A DNA stretch of 64,000 nucleotides from Burkholderia gladioli (GCF_000959725.1 NZ_CP009321.1:124001-188000); one strand, 5' to 3'; shown: positions 51,711 through 61,007, counted from the stretch's first letter. The notes: generated by a model from the sequence alone, not told the origin. Made by a program: numbers and translations.

Positions 51711-54064
51711 TGCGCCGGCTCCGCGATAAATCTGACATGCCGTTGCTGCACCTGACTCACGCCCACTTCGCGCTGTATCGCGCCTACCTGGAAGGATTCG
51801 AGGAGCAGAGGCTGCACGCGCACTACGGCGCGCCCGGCACCCACGTGCGCATCACACGCCGCACGCTCGCCACGCTGCGCGACACCCTGACGATCGCCGC
51901 GCGGCGCGCCGGCGACATCGATGCCGCGCACCTGCTGCGCCTCAGGCCCGGCAGCTCGCCGGCCGAGGCCCACGCGGGCGCGGGGCAGGGAGAGCCGGGC
52001 GCTGCGCCGGTGCCGCCGACGCTCGATGCATTTCGCGACCAGGTCGACCCGGATCACGTCTACAGCGAGCGCGACCTGCTCGCCCTCTACCTTGAACAGT
52101 TCCCGCCGGCGCGCTCGCCGGCGATCGATCGGAAGGTCGCGCGCAACCGGCGCCTGCGCGAGCGCCAGGACGCCGCGCTCACCCGCATGGAGGCGGCGCT
52201 GGTCGAGGTGCCCCGCCCGGACCACCTGCTCGAGGGCTGGTTCGCGCCGGCCTTGGTCGAGCGCCTGGCCGCCGTCGGCGTGATGACCTTCGACCAGCTG
52301 CTGGGGCTGATCCGCCGCCCGCGCCAGCGGTGGTACACGGCGGTGCCGCGGCTGGGCGCCGTCGGCGCCGAGCGGATCGTCGCGTTCGTCGACCAGCACG
52401 CCGAGTCGCTTGGCTACCTGTCACCGCTGGCCATGACGCCGCGCCGGCAGTTGCCGGCCGGGCACCCGGCCCTGCAGCCCGTCGCGCGCGCGCCGGCCGA
52501 CGTGGCGCCGCTCGAGGCGCTGCGCGTGCCGGCCGAGCTCGACGGCTCCGCCGGCCTGAACCGGGCGCCCGTGCCGGCGCACCAGGCCGAACTGAACACG
52601 GACCTCCAGGCGGTGCGCGCCTGGATCGAGGTCCGCGGCGCGCGCAGCGAGGCCACGCGCCGCGCGTACCGGCGCGTGGCCGAGCGGCTGCTGCTGTGGG
52701 CCATCGTCGCCAAGGGCAAGCCGCTGTCGTCGCTCAACACGATGGACGCGGCGGACTACCTGGAGCGGTTCCTGGCCGACCCGCAGCCGGCCGAGCGCTG
52801 GATCGGGCGGGGCAGGGTGGAGCGCTTCGACCCGGCCTGGCGCCCGTTCGCGGGGCCGCTGTCCGCGCGCAGCCGCGACACCGCGCGCCGGATCCTGACC
52901 GCCATGGGCGCCTGGCTCGTGCGCCAGCAATACCTGCGTGTGAATCCGTTCGACGGGCTGGCCGCCGCGGCGCCCGTGCCGATCGACACGGCGGGCCGCA
53001 CGCTCACGCACGCCCAATGGCGCTACGTGCTCCAGACCGTCTGGCAACCGGATCGGGCGCTGGGCGCCGCGCCGGACCGCTCGGACGCCGCGCGCGCCGA
53101 TCGTGTTCGGATGCAGCGCGACGCCTTCGTGCTACTGCTCGCCTACGCGACCGGCATGCGGCGCGCCGAGCTGGCCGCGGCCACCACGGGCGACCTGACG
53201 CGCAAGGCGCTCGATGGCGCGCTCGCGGACGCCTACGTGCTGCGCGTGGACGGCAAGGGCCGGCGCCGGCGCGAGGTCCCCATGCCGGCCAAGCTGCTGG
53301 ATCTGCTGCGCGCGGAGTTGCGCGCGCGCGCCGAGCCGCTCGCGCTCGAGACGGCGCCGGCCGACACGCCGCTCGTCGCGCACGTGGTCACGGGCGCGGC
53401 GCTGCATCCGAACACGATCGGCACGCTGTTCAAGCAGATCTTCGCGCGCGCGGCCGAGCAGCTCGAGGTCAACTATCCGGGCGCCGCCGAGGATCTGCGC
53501 CGCGCCAGCACGCACTGGCTGCGCCACACCTTCGCCAACCACGGCCTGGACGCGGGCGCCGACATCCGCGACATGCAGGCGCTGCTCGGCCATGCGAGCC
53601 TGGCCACCACCACGCACTGCACCAAGGGCGACGGGGTTCGCCAGTATCAGACGGTCGAATCGTTCTTCAATGCCGCGCTCGAGGGTGCCGGTGCGCCCGG
53701 TCCAGCCGCGGCCGCTGCGACGGATGAAGCGGATGCCGCGGACGGCGATCACGGCGCGGGCCCGGCCAGCCGCCCGCGGTGCGTCGCGGTACACGTGACG
53801 TTGCGCGTGGCGCCGAAACGAGACGGCGGCCGCGGCCGGGCGCGCGTGCTCGATCGCATTGCGCGCGAAGTGTTGGCCGGCTTCTCGCCCTCGGCACGGC
53901 CGGGCGACGTCGCGGTCCTGCAGGTGCCGTTCGAGTCCGAAGACGAGTTCGATCGCCAGGTGGACGACCTGATGGTGGCGATCGCGCTGATCGCCGAGCA
54001 GCATCGCTACACCTCGGACAGCGAGACCTGGGCGGTGGTCGACGGCGAGCGCTGGCGGTGGTGA
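51707..54064 (+). CDS. Large tyrosine recombinase-like protein with DUF3701 N-terminus; catalytic Tyr apparently Cys
   Basis: A 785-residue protein. The N-terminal ~120 residues resemble DUF3701 of plasmid and island recombinases. A SAM-like core-binding domain is around residues 300-420, and the catalytic domain around 450-650. Catalytic residues seen are Arg (YATGMRRAEL), Lys (VDGKGRRRRE), His-x-x-Arg (HWLRHTFAN) and His (LLGHASLATT). Where the nucleophilic tyrosine should follow (TTxxY), the sequence reads TTTHCTKGD. A tyrosine eight residues later (VRQYQTVE) is a poor substitute. The C-terminal ~130 residues are an unusual extension. Confidence 0.82.
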   Translation: MMRRLRDKSDMPLLHLTHAHFALYRAYLEGFEEQRLHAHYGAPGTHVRITRRTLATLRDTLTIAARRAGDIDAAHLLRLRPGSSPAEAHAGAGQGEPGAAPVPPTLDAFRDQVDPDHVYSERDLLALYLEQFPPARSPAIDRKVARNRRLRERQDAALTRMEAALVEVPRPDHLLEGWFAPALVERLAAVGVMTFDQLLGLIRRPRQRWYTAVPRLGAVGAERIVAFVDQHAESLGYLSPLAMTPRRQLPAGHPALQPVARAPADVAPLEALRVPAELDGSAGLNRAPVPAHQAELNTDLQAVRAWIEVRGARSEATRRAYRRVAERLLLWAIVAKGKPLSSLNTMDAADYLERFLADPQPAERWIGRGRVERFDPAWRPFAGPLSARSRDTARRILTAMGAWLVRQQYLRVNPFDGLAAAAPVPIDTAGRTLTHAQWRYVLQTVWQPDRALGAAPDRSDAARADRVRMQRDAFVLLLAYATGMRRAELAAATTGDLTRKALDGALADAYVLRVDGKGRRRREVPMPAKLLDLLRAELRARAEPLALETAPADTPLVAHVVTGAALHPNTIGTLFKQIFARAAEQLEVNYPGAAEDLRRASTHWLRHTFANHGLDAGADIRDMQALLGHASLATTTHCTKGDGVRQYQTVESFFNAALEGAGAPGPAAAAATDEADAADGDHGAGPASRPRCVAVHVTLRVAPKRDGGRGRARVLDRIAREVLAGFSPSARPGDVAVLQVPFESEDEFDRQVDDLMVAIALIAEQHRYTSDSETWAVVDGERWRW

Positions 54065-54222
54065 ACGCTCGGGACAGCCGGCTTGCCGAGGAATCATCCG
54101 GCCGGGGCTGCGCGATGGCAGGTTTTTCCGAGCTTTCCCCGTCTCGCCTTGAATCCAGCCTGATCGAAGGCTATTTTGACGACCTCAACCTCTGAATAAG
54201 ATGTTTTTTGGTCCCAAAAAGA

Positions 54223-54882
54223 ATGGCTAGAACCCCCTACATCGAGGACGCTCGCCTAAAGCACTTGCTGAAAGTCTCGGCAATTTCGGGCGAGAGCCGC
54301 GAGCGCAACGTCGCGTTGCTGATGGTCATATACGGCACAGGCATGATGCTCACTGAAGTTGCACGCCTGCCGGTTTCGGCACACCTCAAAGGCGATGGCT
54401 CTTTGCTTGAGAAGTCTAGGATCGCCGAAGAAATCGCCTACAACGGCAAGGAGCGTCCGCTGTGGTGGTCGAATATCAAGGTGGTCAACGCAATCGACAA
54501 ATACCTCACGTACCGCATCGAGAACGGGCACGGCCTCACGACGCGCAAGGCTGCATATCGCGGGCTTGATCCAGAGTCCCCGCTGTTTCTCACGGGCGAC
54601 GGCAAGCCGTACCGATTGATGACGAGAAAGACCCCTACCGGGGCCGTCAGCTATTCGTGCGACTCCCTGAGCCAACTGTTCCGCAAGCTGCACGCTCAAG
54701 CTGGCATCGAGGGAGCAAGTGCAATGTCAGGTCGCCGCACATTTGCCGTGCGCTTGTATCGACTCGGCTTCGATCTTCGGCACATCAACGAGCTACTTGG
54801 ACATGAAACGCTGACGGCAACGAAGCGATTGATCGACGCCGATCCGGTTCGAATAGGAGCGATTGTCGCCGGGGTGATTTAG
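54223..54882 (+). CDS. Degenerate tyrosine recombinase-family protein
   Basis: A ~219-residue protein with the C-terminal fold of phage-type integrases: LLMVIYGTGMMLTEVARLPV where TGxRxxE is usual, SGRRTFAVRLYRLGFD where HxLRHxFA is usual, and ELLGHETLTATKRLI. The first catalytic arginine, the second-box histidine and the tyrosine are all replaced, so strand exchange is unlikely. I chose the ATG at 54223 (MARTPYIED). The gene may be a relic or a DNA-binding regulator that kept the fold. Confidence 0.7.
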   Translation: MARTPYIEDARLKHLLKVSAISGESRERNVALLMVIYGTGMMLTEVARLPVSAHLKGDGSLLEKSRIAEEIAYNGKERPLWWSNIKVVNAIDKYLTYRIENGHGLTTRKAAYRGLDPESPLFLTGDGKPYRLMTRKTPTGAVSYSCDSLSQLFRKLHAQAGIEGASAMSGRRTFAVRLYRLGFDLRHINELLGHETLTATKRLIDADPVRIGAIVAGVI

Positions 54883-54903
54883 ACGAGTTTGTATTTCGGC
54901 ACG

Positions 54904-54925
54904 AATGTAGTAACATAACTACATT
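54904..54925. promoter_or_regulatory. Palindromic operator before the toxin-antitoxin pair
   Basis: Perfect 8-bp arms AATGTAGT and ACTACATT separated by AACATA, centred about 30 bases before the antitoxin start. Phd-type antitoxins bind such palindromes to autorepress. Confidence 0.7.
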
Positions 54926-54945
54926 GAGGCAAGACGGAGCGAGCC

Positions 54946-55203
54946 ATGACGACCAGAACCTTTACCAGCCGAGAGTTTAATCAGTTCGTGAGTGACGCCA
55001 AGCGCGCGGCCAATGAGGGTCCGGTACTCATTACGGATCGGGGCGTGCCTGCCTATGCGCTTCTGAATATCAACGACTTTTACAAGATGCAAGGCAAGCA
55101 GCTTTCACTGGCCGATGCCTTGGCACAGGTCGGCCCCGAGGCCGATTTTGATTTCGAAGCGCCGCGCGTTGACGTGGATTTCAAACCAGCGGATCTGTCC
55201 TGA
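54946..55203 (+). CDS. Phd/YefM-family antitoxin
   Basis: An 85-residue antitoxin. The N-terminal DNA-binding fold (TFTSREFNQFVSDAKRAANE, then GPVLITDRGVPAYALLNI) matches Phd. The acidic C-terminus (PEADFDFEAPRVDVDF) should wrap the toxin. CGGAG precedes the ATG, and the stop overlaps the toxin start (TGATG). A palindromic operator lies upstream. Confidence 0.9.
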   Translation: MTTRTFTSREFNQFVSDAKRAANEGPVLITDRGVPAYALLNINDFYKMQGKQLSLADALAQVGPEADFDFEAPRVDVDFKPADLS

Positions 55204-55631
55204 TGTATTTACTCGATACGTGTGTAGTCTCGGCGTTGCGAAGACCCGACAAGGCCGATCCTAGTGTGCTGACGTGGGCAAAATCGGTTTCTGTAGTGCA
55301 GCAGTACATATCGGCGGTCACTATCCTGGAGTTGGAGCAAGGCGTCCTTGCTCAAGAACGCAAGGACGCGGCGCAAGGCCGGGTCATGCGGGAATGGCTC
55401 GACGGGATCGTGAGACCGCATTTCGCAGGCCGGATCGTTCCGTTCGATGAACAAGTCGCCTTGTGCTGCGCCTACTTGCATGTGCCAAATCCGAAGTCTT
55501 ATCGCGACTCGATGATTGGCGCATCGGGTTTGGCTAGAGGGTTGACAGTGGTTACGCGGAACACCGCCGACTTTATTCACATGGTCGATTCAAGGGGCGT
55601 GCCGATCAAGCTGCATAACCCGTGGATTTAG
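55203..55631 (+). CDS. VapC-type PIN-domain toxin
   Basis: A 142-residue PIN RNase toxin with conserved acidic residues at MYLLDTCVVS, ITILELEQGV and SYRDSMIGA, and the late VVTRNTADF, in which N precedes the usual T-D/N-x-D region. Co-translated with the Phd antitoxin, it should cleave RNA when the antitoxin is degraded and stabilise the element that carries it. Confidence 0.92.
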   Translation: MYLLDTCVVSALRRPDKADPSVLTWAKSVSVVQQYISAVTILELEQGVLAQERKDAAQGRVMREWLDGIVRPHFAGRIVPFDEQVALCCAYLHVPNPKSYRDSMIGASGLARGLTVVTRNTADFIHMVDSRGVPIKLHNPWI

Positions 55632-55701
55632 CTGGAAGGAAATCGTCGGCCTGGCCGACCCAAGGACAAGCCGGCTTGGCCGGCGTCAAGGAGAAGAAAA
55701 A

Positions 55702-56004
55702 GTGGGTTATGGATCTAATCAGGGTGTTCGAGATGAAGAGGAATCACACCGTGAACGCCTCGCGGAGGAAATTGCAAACGGTGCGGCACGCCTTGTCGCG
55801 GCCGGTGATATGAGCCGTCCTGATGCAATCAGAGCTGTCACCGAATGGCATCGAGAGGAGACGGCTGCCAGCGGCGATGTGACCGGAACAAGGTCCATTG
55901 AAAATAAATTCCCATCGCCGAGCACTGCAGCGCCTGAGGCTCAGGTCGTCGCTATCGCTTCGGAGATGCTGGACGACGCTCGGGATGCGGCGGATACCCT
56001 CTGA
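55702..56004 (+). CDS. Small hypothetical plasmid-type protein
   Basis: A 100-residue protein starting at GTG 55702 with AAGGAG eight to ten bases upstream. It is charged and helical (EEESHRERLAEEIANGAARL, SRPDAIRAVTEWHRE). It begins a run of small genes each preceded by a short GGAAAAC/AAGGA spacer, a style common in Burkholderiales plasmids. No known domain. Confidence 0.5.
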   Translation: MGYGSNQGVRDEEESHRERLAEEIANGAARLVAAGDMSRPDAIRAVTEWHREETAASGDVTGTRSIENKFPSPSTAAPEAQVVAIASEMLDDARDAADTL

Positions 56005-56036
56005 TCCGAGACCGACTAGGAAAACGGAGAAGCAAC

Positions 56037-56315
56037 ATGATTTTGAATATCGAAACAGCACCGCTGGATGACGCATGCAAGGCTATCCTTACCAAGCTGA
56101 AGCTAAATGGTTTCGATGAGGCAGGGGTGCCCTACGTGGTCGATGAATCGTTTATCTCGGAGGCCGAGCTTTCGTATCTGCTTCAACACGGCGGTATGAA
56201 CATTGATACGGGAAACGCTAATTACTTCGGTGGCGTGCTCGGAAACTATGCCAAGCCGAAATTTGGGCCGGAAGTTGGGAAAATATCTTTCAAGCTCAAA
56301 ATGAATCTTGCGTGA
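56037..56315 (+). CDS. Small hypothetical protein
   Basis: A 92-residue protein with ACGGAG before the ATG. No recognised domain. It follows the preceding small gene by 32 bases in the same transcript. Confidence 0.5.
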   Translation: MILNIETAPLDDACKAILTKLKLNGFDEAGVPYVVDESFISEAELSYLLQHGGMNIDTGNANYFGGVLGNYAKPKFGPEVGKISFKLKMNLA

Positions 56316-56363
56316 GCGTGGATCGGAAAACGGCGGCCGTACCCGCACAAAGGAAAAACGGAC

Positions 56364-56687
56364 ATGATCAAGAACCAACAGTCGATGACCGCCGTAATTG
56401 ATCTGCTGGTCGCAGCGGGATTCGTGCCGGACGGTGAGACGCGGCAGGAGCAAGTCCGAATCCCGACGGCGAAAGCACCGGTGTTCGGGCACTCCGGCGG
56501 TGTGCTCGCGACCCTTGGAGGTCGGCGGCGATTCGTCAAGCCGGGCACAACGATCAAGGCGACGGTCGGGCAGCGCACGACCGCGCTGTATCGGATTGAG
56601 GGTGCGGGCCTCGAAGGTGTGCGCGGCATTGCCACTCTCGCCACGCGAGAGCTGAGCGCGATTCGCACGGCTGTCGAATCGCTGTAG
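56364..56687 (+). CDS. Small hypothetical protein
   Basis: A 107-residue basic protein with an AAAGGAAAAACGGAC leader. It contains a beta-type segment (FVKPGTTIKATVGQRTTALY). No family recognised; part of the small-gene run. Confidence 0.5.
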   Translation: MIKNQQSMTAVIDLLVAAGFVPDGETRQEQVRIPTAKAPVFGHSGGVLATLGGRRRFVKPGTTIKATVGQRTTALYRIEGAGLEGVRGIATLATRELSAIRTAVESL

Positions 56688-56703
56688 ACCAAGGAAAACG
56701 ATC

Positions 56704-57174
56704 TTGACCAAGTCGACAAAACATCCGAGCCATTTCGAGCCTCTACGACTTATCGAGAGAAAGAAGGAGCTAATTTCGATCGATGACATCGATTCGATTC
56801 CGAAGGGCTTGCGCGGCATCTACGTTCTGTACCGTACCATCGAATCGCTGAAGCCCAAGACTCCGTATCGTCATGTCGTATACGTCGGTATGTCTGCGAG
56901 CGGCATCAAGGGGCGTCTGCGGGCACACCGTAAGCACAAGCGCGATCTCTGGGACATTTGCTCGATTTTTGTCGTCTGGCCGAACGTGAGAGAGGACGAG
57001 ATTCGCGAGCTTGAGGGCATTCTTCGCCACATATATCGGTTCGATCCGAATGCCCAGCAGTTGAACACTCAGGGTCGATACATCAAGCTAACAAATTCGC
57101 CAAGCGTCGATCTTGATGATTCATACCGAAAACAGGCTGAATATCGAGAACAAGATTCGGCCGACGCCGCATAG
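56704..57174 (+). CDS. GIY-YIG nuclease-superfamily protein
   Basis: A 156-residue protein starting at TTG 56704 after AAGGAAAAC. The GIY-YIG fold is visible in order: LRGIYVLYRT, HVVYVGMSASGIKGRLRAHR (YVG plus catalytic arginine), IRELEGILRHIY (metal-binding glutamate) and a downstream asparagine in NPNAQQLNTQ-like context. It may be a stand-alone nuclease acting on foreign or plasmid DNA. It lies within a small-gene operon. Confidence 0.75.
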   Translation: MTKSTKHPSHFEPLRLIERKKELISIDDIDSIPKGLRGIYVLYRTIESLKPKTPYRHVVYVGMSASGIKGRLRAHRKHKRDLWDICSIFVVWPNVREDEIRELEGILRHIYRFDPNAQQLNTQGRYIKLTNSPSVDLDDSYRKQAEYREQDSADAA

Positions 57175-57199
57175 GAAAACAGGAAAGGCCACTGAGGGT

Positions 57200-57538
57200 A
57201 TGAGCAACCTCGTCTATCAAGTCACGCAGACCTCGGCCCGCGTCTGTGCGTCCCTTGACGCTGCATGGAGCGTTACGCTATCGACAGCGTCGGCCCTCGT
57301 GAGTTGGCTCGATCACTGGCAGACGCTGGTCGGTTCGTTCGTCGGTGGACTGATGGGCGTAGTCGGCGCGCTAATCGTTGCGGCGATGGCCGTGCGCCGG
57401 CAGCGGTGGGTGATGGCGTCGGCGTTGCTTCCGGACACACAACAACTCAGAGCTGCACATGATGCGCTCGAAAGAGCGGCGCAAACCATCGTACGCGGTC
57501 CATCAACGACGTCTCTCAGAGCGTTGGTGGCGGCGTAG
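57200..57538 (+). CDS. Small inner-membrane hypothetical protein, possibly truncated by IS66
   Basis: About 112 residues from ATG 57200 (MSNLVYQVTQ). It has one clear membrane helix (LVGSFVGGLMGVVGALIVAA) and a helical tail. Its stop lies within a few bases of the proposed left end of the IS66 element, so the natural C-terminus may be lost. Confidence 0.5.
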   Translation: MSNLVYQVTQTSARVCASLDAAWSVTLSTASALVSWLDHWQTLVGSFVGGLMGVVGALIVAAMAVRRQRWVMASALLPDTQQLRAAHDALERAAQTIVRGPSTTSLRALVAA

Positions 57539-57569
57539 CTTGGTAGGAGAAGCGGAACCTGGCTTCTAA

Positions 57570-59151
57570 TCAGCGCAGTTCGACAGGCATGTTCCAGGGC
57601 AGCAGCGCGTCATAGTCTTCGACGCCCTCCGCCAACGGCAGACGCTGAAACAGCCAGGTGAGATAACGATAAGGATCGATGCCGTTGGCCTTGCAGGTCT
57701 CGACCAGCGAGTAGAGGTTTGCGCTTGCGTTCGCACCGTCGACAGTGTCGGAGAACAGCCATCCCGCGGCGTCCGACGCAGAATGGACGGATTGCATTTT
57801 CGCAAGGGTTGTTGCTGATCGGCCAGTCGCCGTTCTCGACATAGCGAATGAGTTTGGGCCACTGCTCGCGCAGGTAAGTCAGCCCCTTGCCGAGCAGGCT
57901 CTTCGGGACGACGCCGGCGGACTGCTCGAGCATCAGTTCATGGATCGCGTCGAGCACGCGCGCACTGTATCGTCGTCGCAATCGCTGTCGTCGTTCGGTC
58001 CCCCACGTCTCGCTGCGAGACTCTGCGGCGAACAGCTTGCCGATCAGCCTGATGAAGCGTGTCGCGAGCAGGTCGGGCGTACGCGCGGCCTTCGGCACGC
58101 CATCTTCGGCCTTGATGAAGTACCGTCTCACATGAACCCAGCATCCCAGATGCACGAGCTCGTGACGCCGAGCGATGTCATTGTAGGGCTCATAGCCGTC
58201 GGTCATCAGGACCGCGCCCTTGCGGATGCCGGTGAACAGTTTTTCGCCCAGTTTTGTGCCGCGACCTGGCGTATAGGTGAAGCAACGAACGGGCGCGCCC
58301 GAGCCGCTCATTTGCGCCCAGAGATAGCTCTTCGTCTGAGGGCGGCGGCCTTCTTCCTTCAGCACCTGGAGCGTCGTCTCGTCGCAGTAGATCACTTCAG
58401 CGTCGAGCAATGCGTCGCGCATCAGGTTGATGACGGGCTGCGCAGCGAGACCGACGCGGACCATGCTGGCGGCGATCGTGTTCGACGAGATATCGCCGCC
58501 GAAGCGACGCAGCAAGCCGGCCTGGCGATAGATCGGCATACCGAACTGGTACTTGCCGGCGGCGATCCACGCGAGCGCCGACTCGCTCAACAGTCCGCGC
58601 GGGATGATGCGCGGCGGCGCCGGCGTGACCTTGATGCCCAGATCGCAGCACGGACACACGTACTTGACGCGCTGATGCTGGATCACGCGAAGCTGCTCGG
58701 GGATCACCGTGAGTTGCTCGCTGATCTCCACACCAAACACGACGAGCGCGTGCCCGTCGTTTTCGCAGAAGCGTTCGGCTTCGGGCAATTCGTGCCGTAC
58801 GATGTCACGCGGCAGGTTGGGATCGAGCGGCTTGCGATGGCCGCGCTTCTTGCGCGTGTGGGCAGCGACCGTCGTATCAGACGTGTCTTCCGTCGCGGGT
58901 GTTGCGGTCGCGCCCAGCGCTTCGGCCTCGTTGAACAGGCCAAGTTGATCGGAGTCTCGTGCTTCGCTCTTCGCGCCGAACAGCTCGCGCCGGTAGGAAC
59001 GCAGCCGTTCTTCGGCAAGGTCACGTTCGGCCGTGACCAATCGTACCGCGCTGCGCAGCTCGTCGCGCTCCTGCCGAAGTGCGGCGTGCTCCTCACGCAT
59101 CGCGAGCAGCGCAGTCAGTTCATCGGCAGAGATCGTGACGTTGATCGGCAT
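57570..59151 (-). pseudogene. tnpC: IS66 TnpC transposase with frameshift (copy 2)
   Basis: The frame from ATG 59151 matches copy 1 until FCVGRRG near 57770. It then leaves the family sequence (MAVLRHCRRC), while the correct ending (GWLFSDTVDGANASANLYSL through LPWNMPVELR) continues in another frame to 57570. Compared with copy 1, an extra C in the CCC at about 57765 explains it. About 65 C-terminal residues are replaced, so activity is doubtful. Confidence 0.9.
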
Positions 59152-59183
59152 GCCGGATTAGACCGGCATGCGGGTCTACCCGT

Positions 59184-59537
59184 TCAGCTCACACGAAGAT
59201 ATTCATGCGTCGGATGTTGCCGAATCGCCGTAATATCGTCACCATCGAGCAGCGCGTGCAGCAGGTCCGGCGTCATCGTCACGACGGCGGTCTTCCTGTC
59301 GGGCCAGATGAAGTGGCTCGTCTCGAGTCGTTTCATGAGCAGCCAGAAACCGCTACCGTCCCAGCCCAGGATCTTGATGCGGTCGCGACGCCGGTTGCCG
59401 AAGATGTAAAGCGACGAGTCCATCGGATTCAGGCGCATGGACTGTTCGACGAGGATCGACAGGCTGTTCATGCCGTACCGGAAATCGACCGGATCGCGGT
59501 GCAGATAAACCTTCAGGGTGTCGTCGAACCGGAACAC
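59184..59537 (-). CDS. tnpB: IS66 TnpB (Orf2, copy 2)
   Basis: A 117-residue protein very similar to copy 1 (VDFRYGMNSLSILVEQSMRL; RIKILGWDGSGFWLL). The reading frame is intact. Confidence 0.95.
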   Translation of the reverse strand: MFRFDDTLKVYLHRDPVDFRYGMNSLSILVEQSMRLNPMDSSLYIFGNRRRDRIKILGWDGSGFWLLMKRLETSHFIWPDRKTAVVTMTPDLLHALLDGDDITAIRQHPTHEYLRVS

Positions 59538-59995
59538 GGCAGCCTCCCCAGGATCTGGACCAGCGTCGTCAGTTCGTCCAGCGTTGCGATAGCTCCGCCG
59601 AGCTCAAGCTCGACACCGTTGGCCAGCCTCACCTGCAACGCGAGGTTCATCGTCGGAGGTGATGGCGGGGGCGATATCGGAGGAGGTGTCGCAACGACAG
59701 GGACGAAGGCCGGTTGCGGCCGGTCGATCGCTCGTGACCGGACCGACGGCATGTCGATCGACACGCCGTCGACGGCCATCGGGCTACGCTCTTGCTGCCT
59801 CTGCTGGTACTTTGCAACCCACTTGCGCAGCTGGTTCGGATTGACGTCATGCTCGATTGCCATGCGGGCGATCGACACCCCCGGCTTCAGGCACTGCTCG
59901 ACAAGTTCCTTCAATGCGCCTTCGTCGTACTCACGCCGGCCGTCGCGCTTCATGCCGATCACCAGGCGGCTCTTGAGGTCATTCGTCTCATTCAT
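59513..59995 (-). CDS. tnpA: IS66 TnpA (Orf1, copy 2)
   Basis: A 160-residue protein with the helix-turn-helix EYDEGALKELVEQCLKPGVS followed by IARMAIEHDVNPNQLRKWV. It begins MNETNDLKSRLV, which I used to place the start of copy 3. A GGTGTCCACGTGGACACC palindrome lies just upstream, as in copy 1. Confidence 0.93.
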   Translation of the reverse strand: MNETNDLKSRLVIGMKRDGRREYDEGALKELVEQCLKPGVSIARMAIEHDVNPNQLRKWVAKYQQRQQERSPMAVDGVSIDMPSVRSRAIDRPQPAFVPVVATPPPISPPPSPPTMNLALQVRLANGVELELGGAIATLDELTTLVQILGRLPCSGSTTP

Positions 59996-60158
59996 CTATG
60001 TCAGTGTGCAGGTGTCCACGTGGACACCTAGCTTCTGACCTTTACTTCGGCTTGGAAAGACGTCGTTAACGGATCGCATACAAACCATCGATCCACCGCT
60101 CGGGGGATGGGCTCAATCTCGGTGGCGTGCTGAGCGTCTCGGGCAACTGCGGCCAACC

Positions 60159-60569
60159 GTGTCTGCGCTTCATGACGGTGTGGCAGTGACGCAGCTATTC
60201 GACCTCGATGATCGGTTAAGTACACACTTGACGCTTTGTCGGATGCGGCATAGGGACTTGGACACGCTTCTGCAGCAATTTGCCGCCGCACAAAATGCCT
60301 CGCGCGCGCCGATGCACCCGACAGACGTTCCTGAGGCAATGAACGTCGTGCAGCGAAGCGCAGAGCGAGTGCAGCAAGCATGGAACCTGTGCGCTGAACA
60401 CGCGACGCTCGCGGAATACTTTATGGACCGGTTAGTTTTCAATCGTTGGCCAAACATTTGGCACCGGCTGCGGATGCGCCTGTGGCCGAACGACCTCGAC
60501 CTCCGTTCCGCGAACCTGCTGAAGAGCGGCCAACTGTCGAAGAATGGCGAGCAGCAGCAAGATGTCTAA
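60159..60569 (+). CDS. Hypothetical protein (overlaps next frame)
   Basis: A 136-residue frame with a helical, plausible sequence (TQLFDLDDRLSTHLTLCRMR; AERVQQAWNLCAEHATLAEY). It overlaps the 60446-60802 frame by ~120 bases, so either its last 40 residues are real overlap or a frameshift joins the two. No family is recognised. Confidence 0.4.
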   Translation: MSALHDGVAVTQLFDLDDRLSTHLTLCRMRHRDLDTLLQQFAAAQNASRAPMHPTDVPEAMNVVQRSAERVQQAWNLCAEHATLAEYFMDRLVFNRWPNIWHRLRMRLWPNDLDLRSANLLKSGQLSKNGEQQQDV

Positions 60570-60802
60570 TCAATCGGAAAGCACACGCAAGTGAGGACGA
60601 TGTGGCCAGCTACAAGGACATACAAACGTTCGTGAAGCAGCGGCATGGCATCGTTGCGCAGACGTGCTGGATCGCGCACGTCAAGGAATTGAACGGGCTC
60701 CCACTCCGAGGGGCGCGGACAGGGGAGCGAGTGAAGCCTTGCCCGCTTCGGTGGCGGCCGGCAATTGAGGAAGCCATGCGTCATTACGGCTGGCTTCGCT
60801 GA
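60446..60802 (+). CDS. Hypothetical protein
   Basis: A 118-residue frame. The C-terminal ~85 residues (PTVEEWRAAARCLINRKAHA; YKDIQTFVKQRHGIVAQTCW) look like a genuine small domain, possibly DNA-binding. The TTG start at 60446 is doubtful; a later start inside the overlap is possible. Confidence 0.45.
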   Translation: MAKHLAPAADAPVAERPRPPFREPAEERPTVEEWRAAARCLINRKAHASEDDVASYKDIQTFVKQRHGIVAQTCWIAHVKELNGLPLRGARTGERVKPCPLRWRPAIEEAMRHYGWLR

Positions 60803-60868
60803 CAACGGAAAACGCCGGCCACGTCGGCACAGGAAAAGACCGGCGCGGCCGGTATAGGGGAAATGCAC

Positions 60869-60929
60869 ATGATTGCTCGCCGCATGGCTGTAAGTGGACT
60901 GCTGATGCTCAGTTCATTTTCATGTTTTG
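60869..60929 (+). pseudogene. 5' end of an exported-protein gene, cut by the IS3-family element
   Basis: ATG 60869, preceded by AGGGGAAA, begins MIARRMAVSGLLMLSSFSCF-AE, a clear signal peptide. The coding sequence then runs straight into the left end of the IS3-family element at about 60930. The rest of the gene is not found on the far side within the window. Confidence 0.6.
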
Positions 60930-61007
60930 CTGAACGGTAGTCCCCCCAAGAATTAACGGGTGTTCAAGGTAGAATTTTCTAGCAGCAGGATCGACAGGAA
61001 ATTTTGC

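Larger units (their letters stand above)
57543..60045 (-). mobile_element. IS66-family element, copy 2 (tnpC frameshifted)
   Basis: The left end is near GTAGGAGAAGCGG and the right end near GTAAAGGTCAGAAGC (read inward), an imperfect match. Gene order tnpA-tnpB-tnpC on the minus strand is as in copy 1. tnpC carries a frameshift. An 8-bp target duplication was not found. Confidence 0.75.

Noticed and set aside
52330..53727. 465-codon frame inside the DUF3701 recombinase gene
   Set aside because: Same strand, shifted frame, composed almost only of A, R, G and P. The 51707 frame carries all recombinase motifs.
57745..59409. 554-codon plus-strand frame
   Set aside because: Antisense to the IS66 tnpC and tnpB genes; the equivalent frame appears opposite copy 1 (38133-39254) and has no domain.
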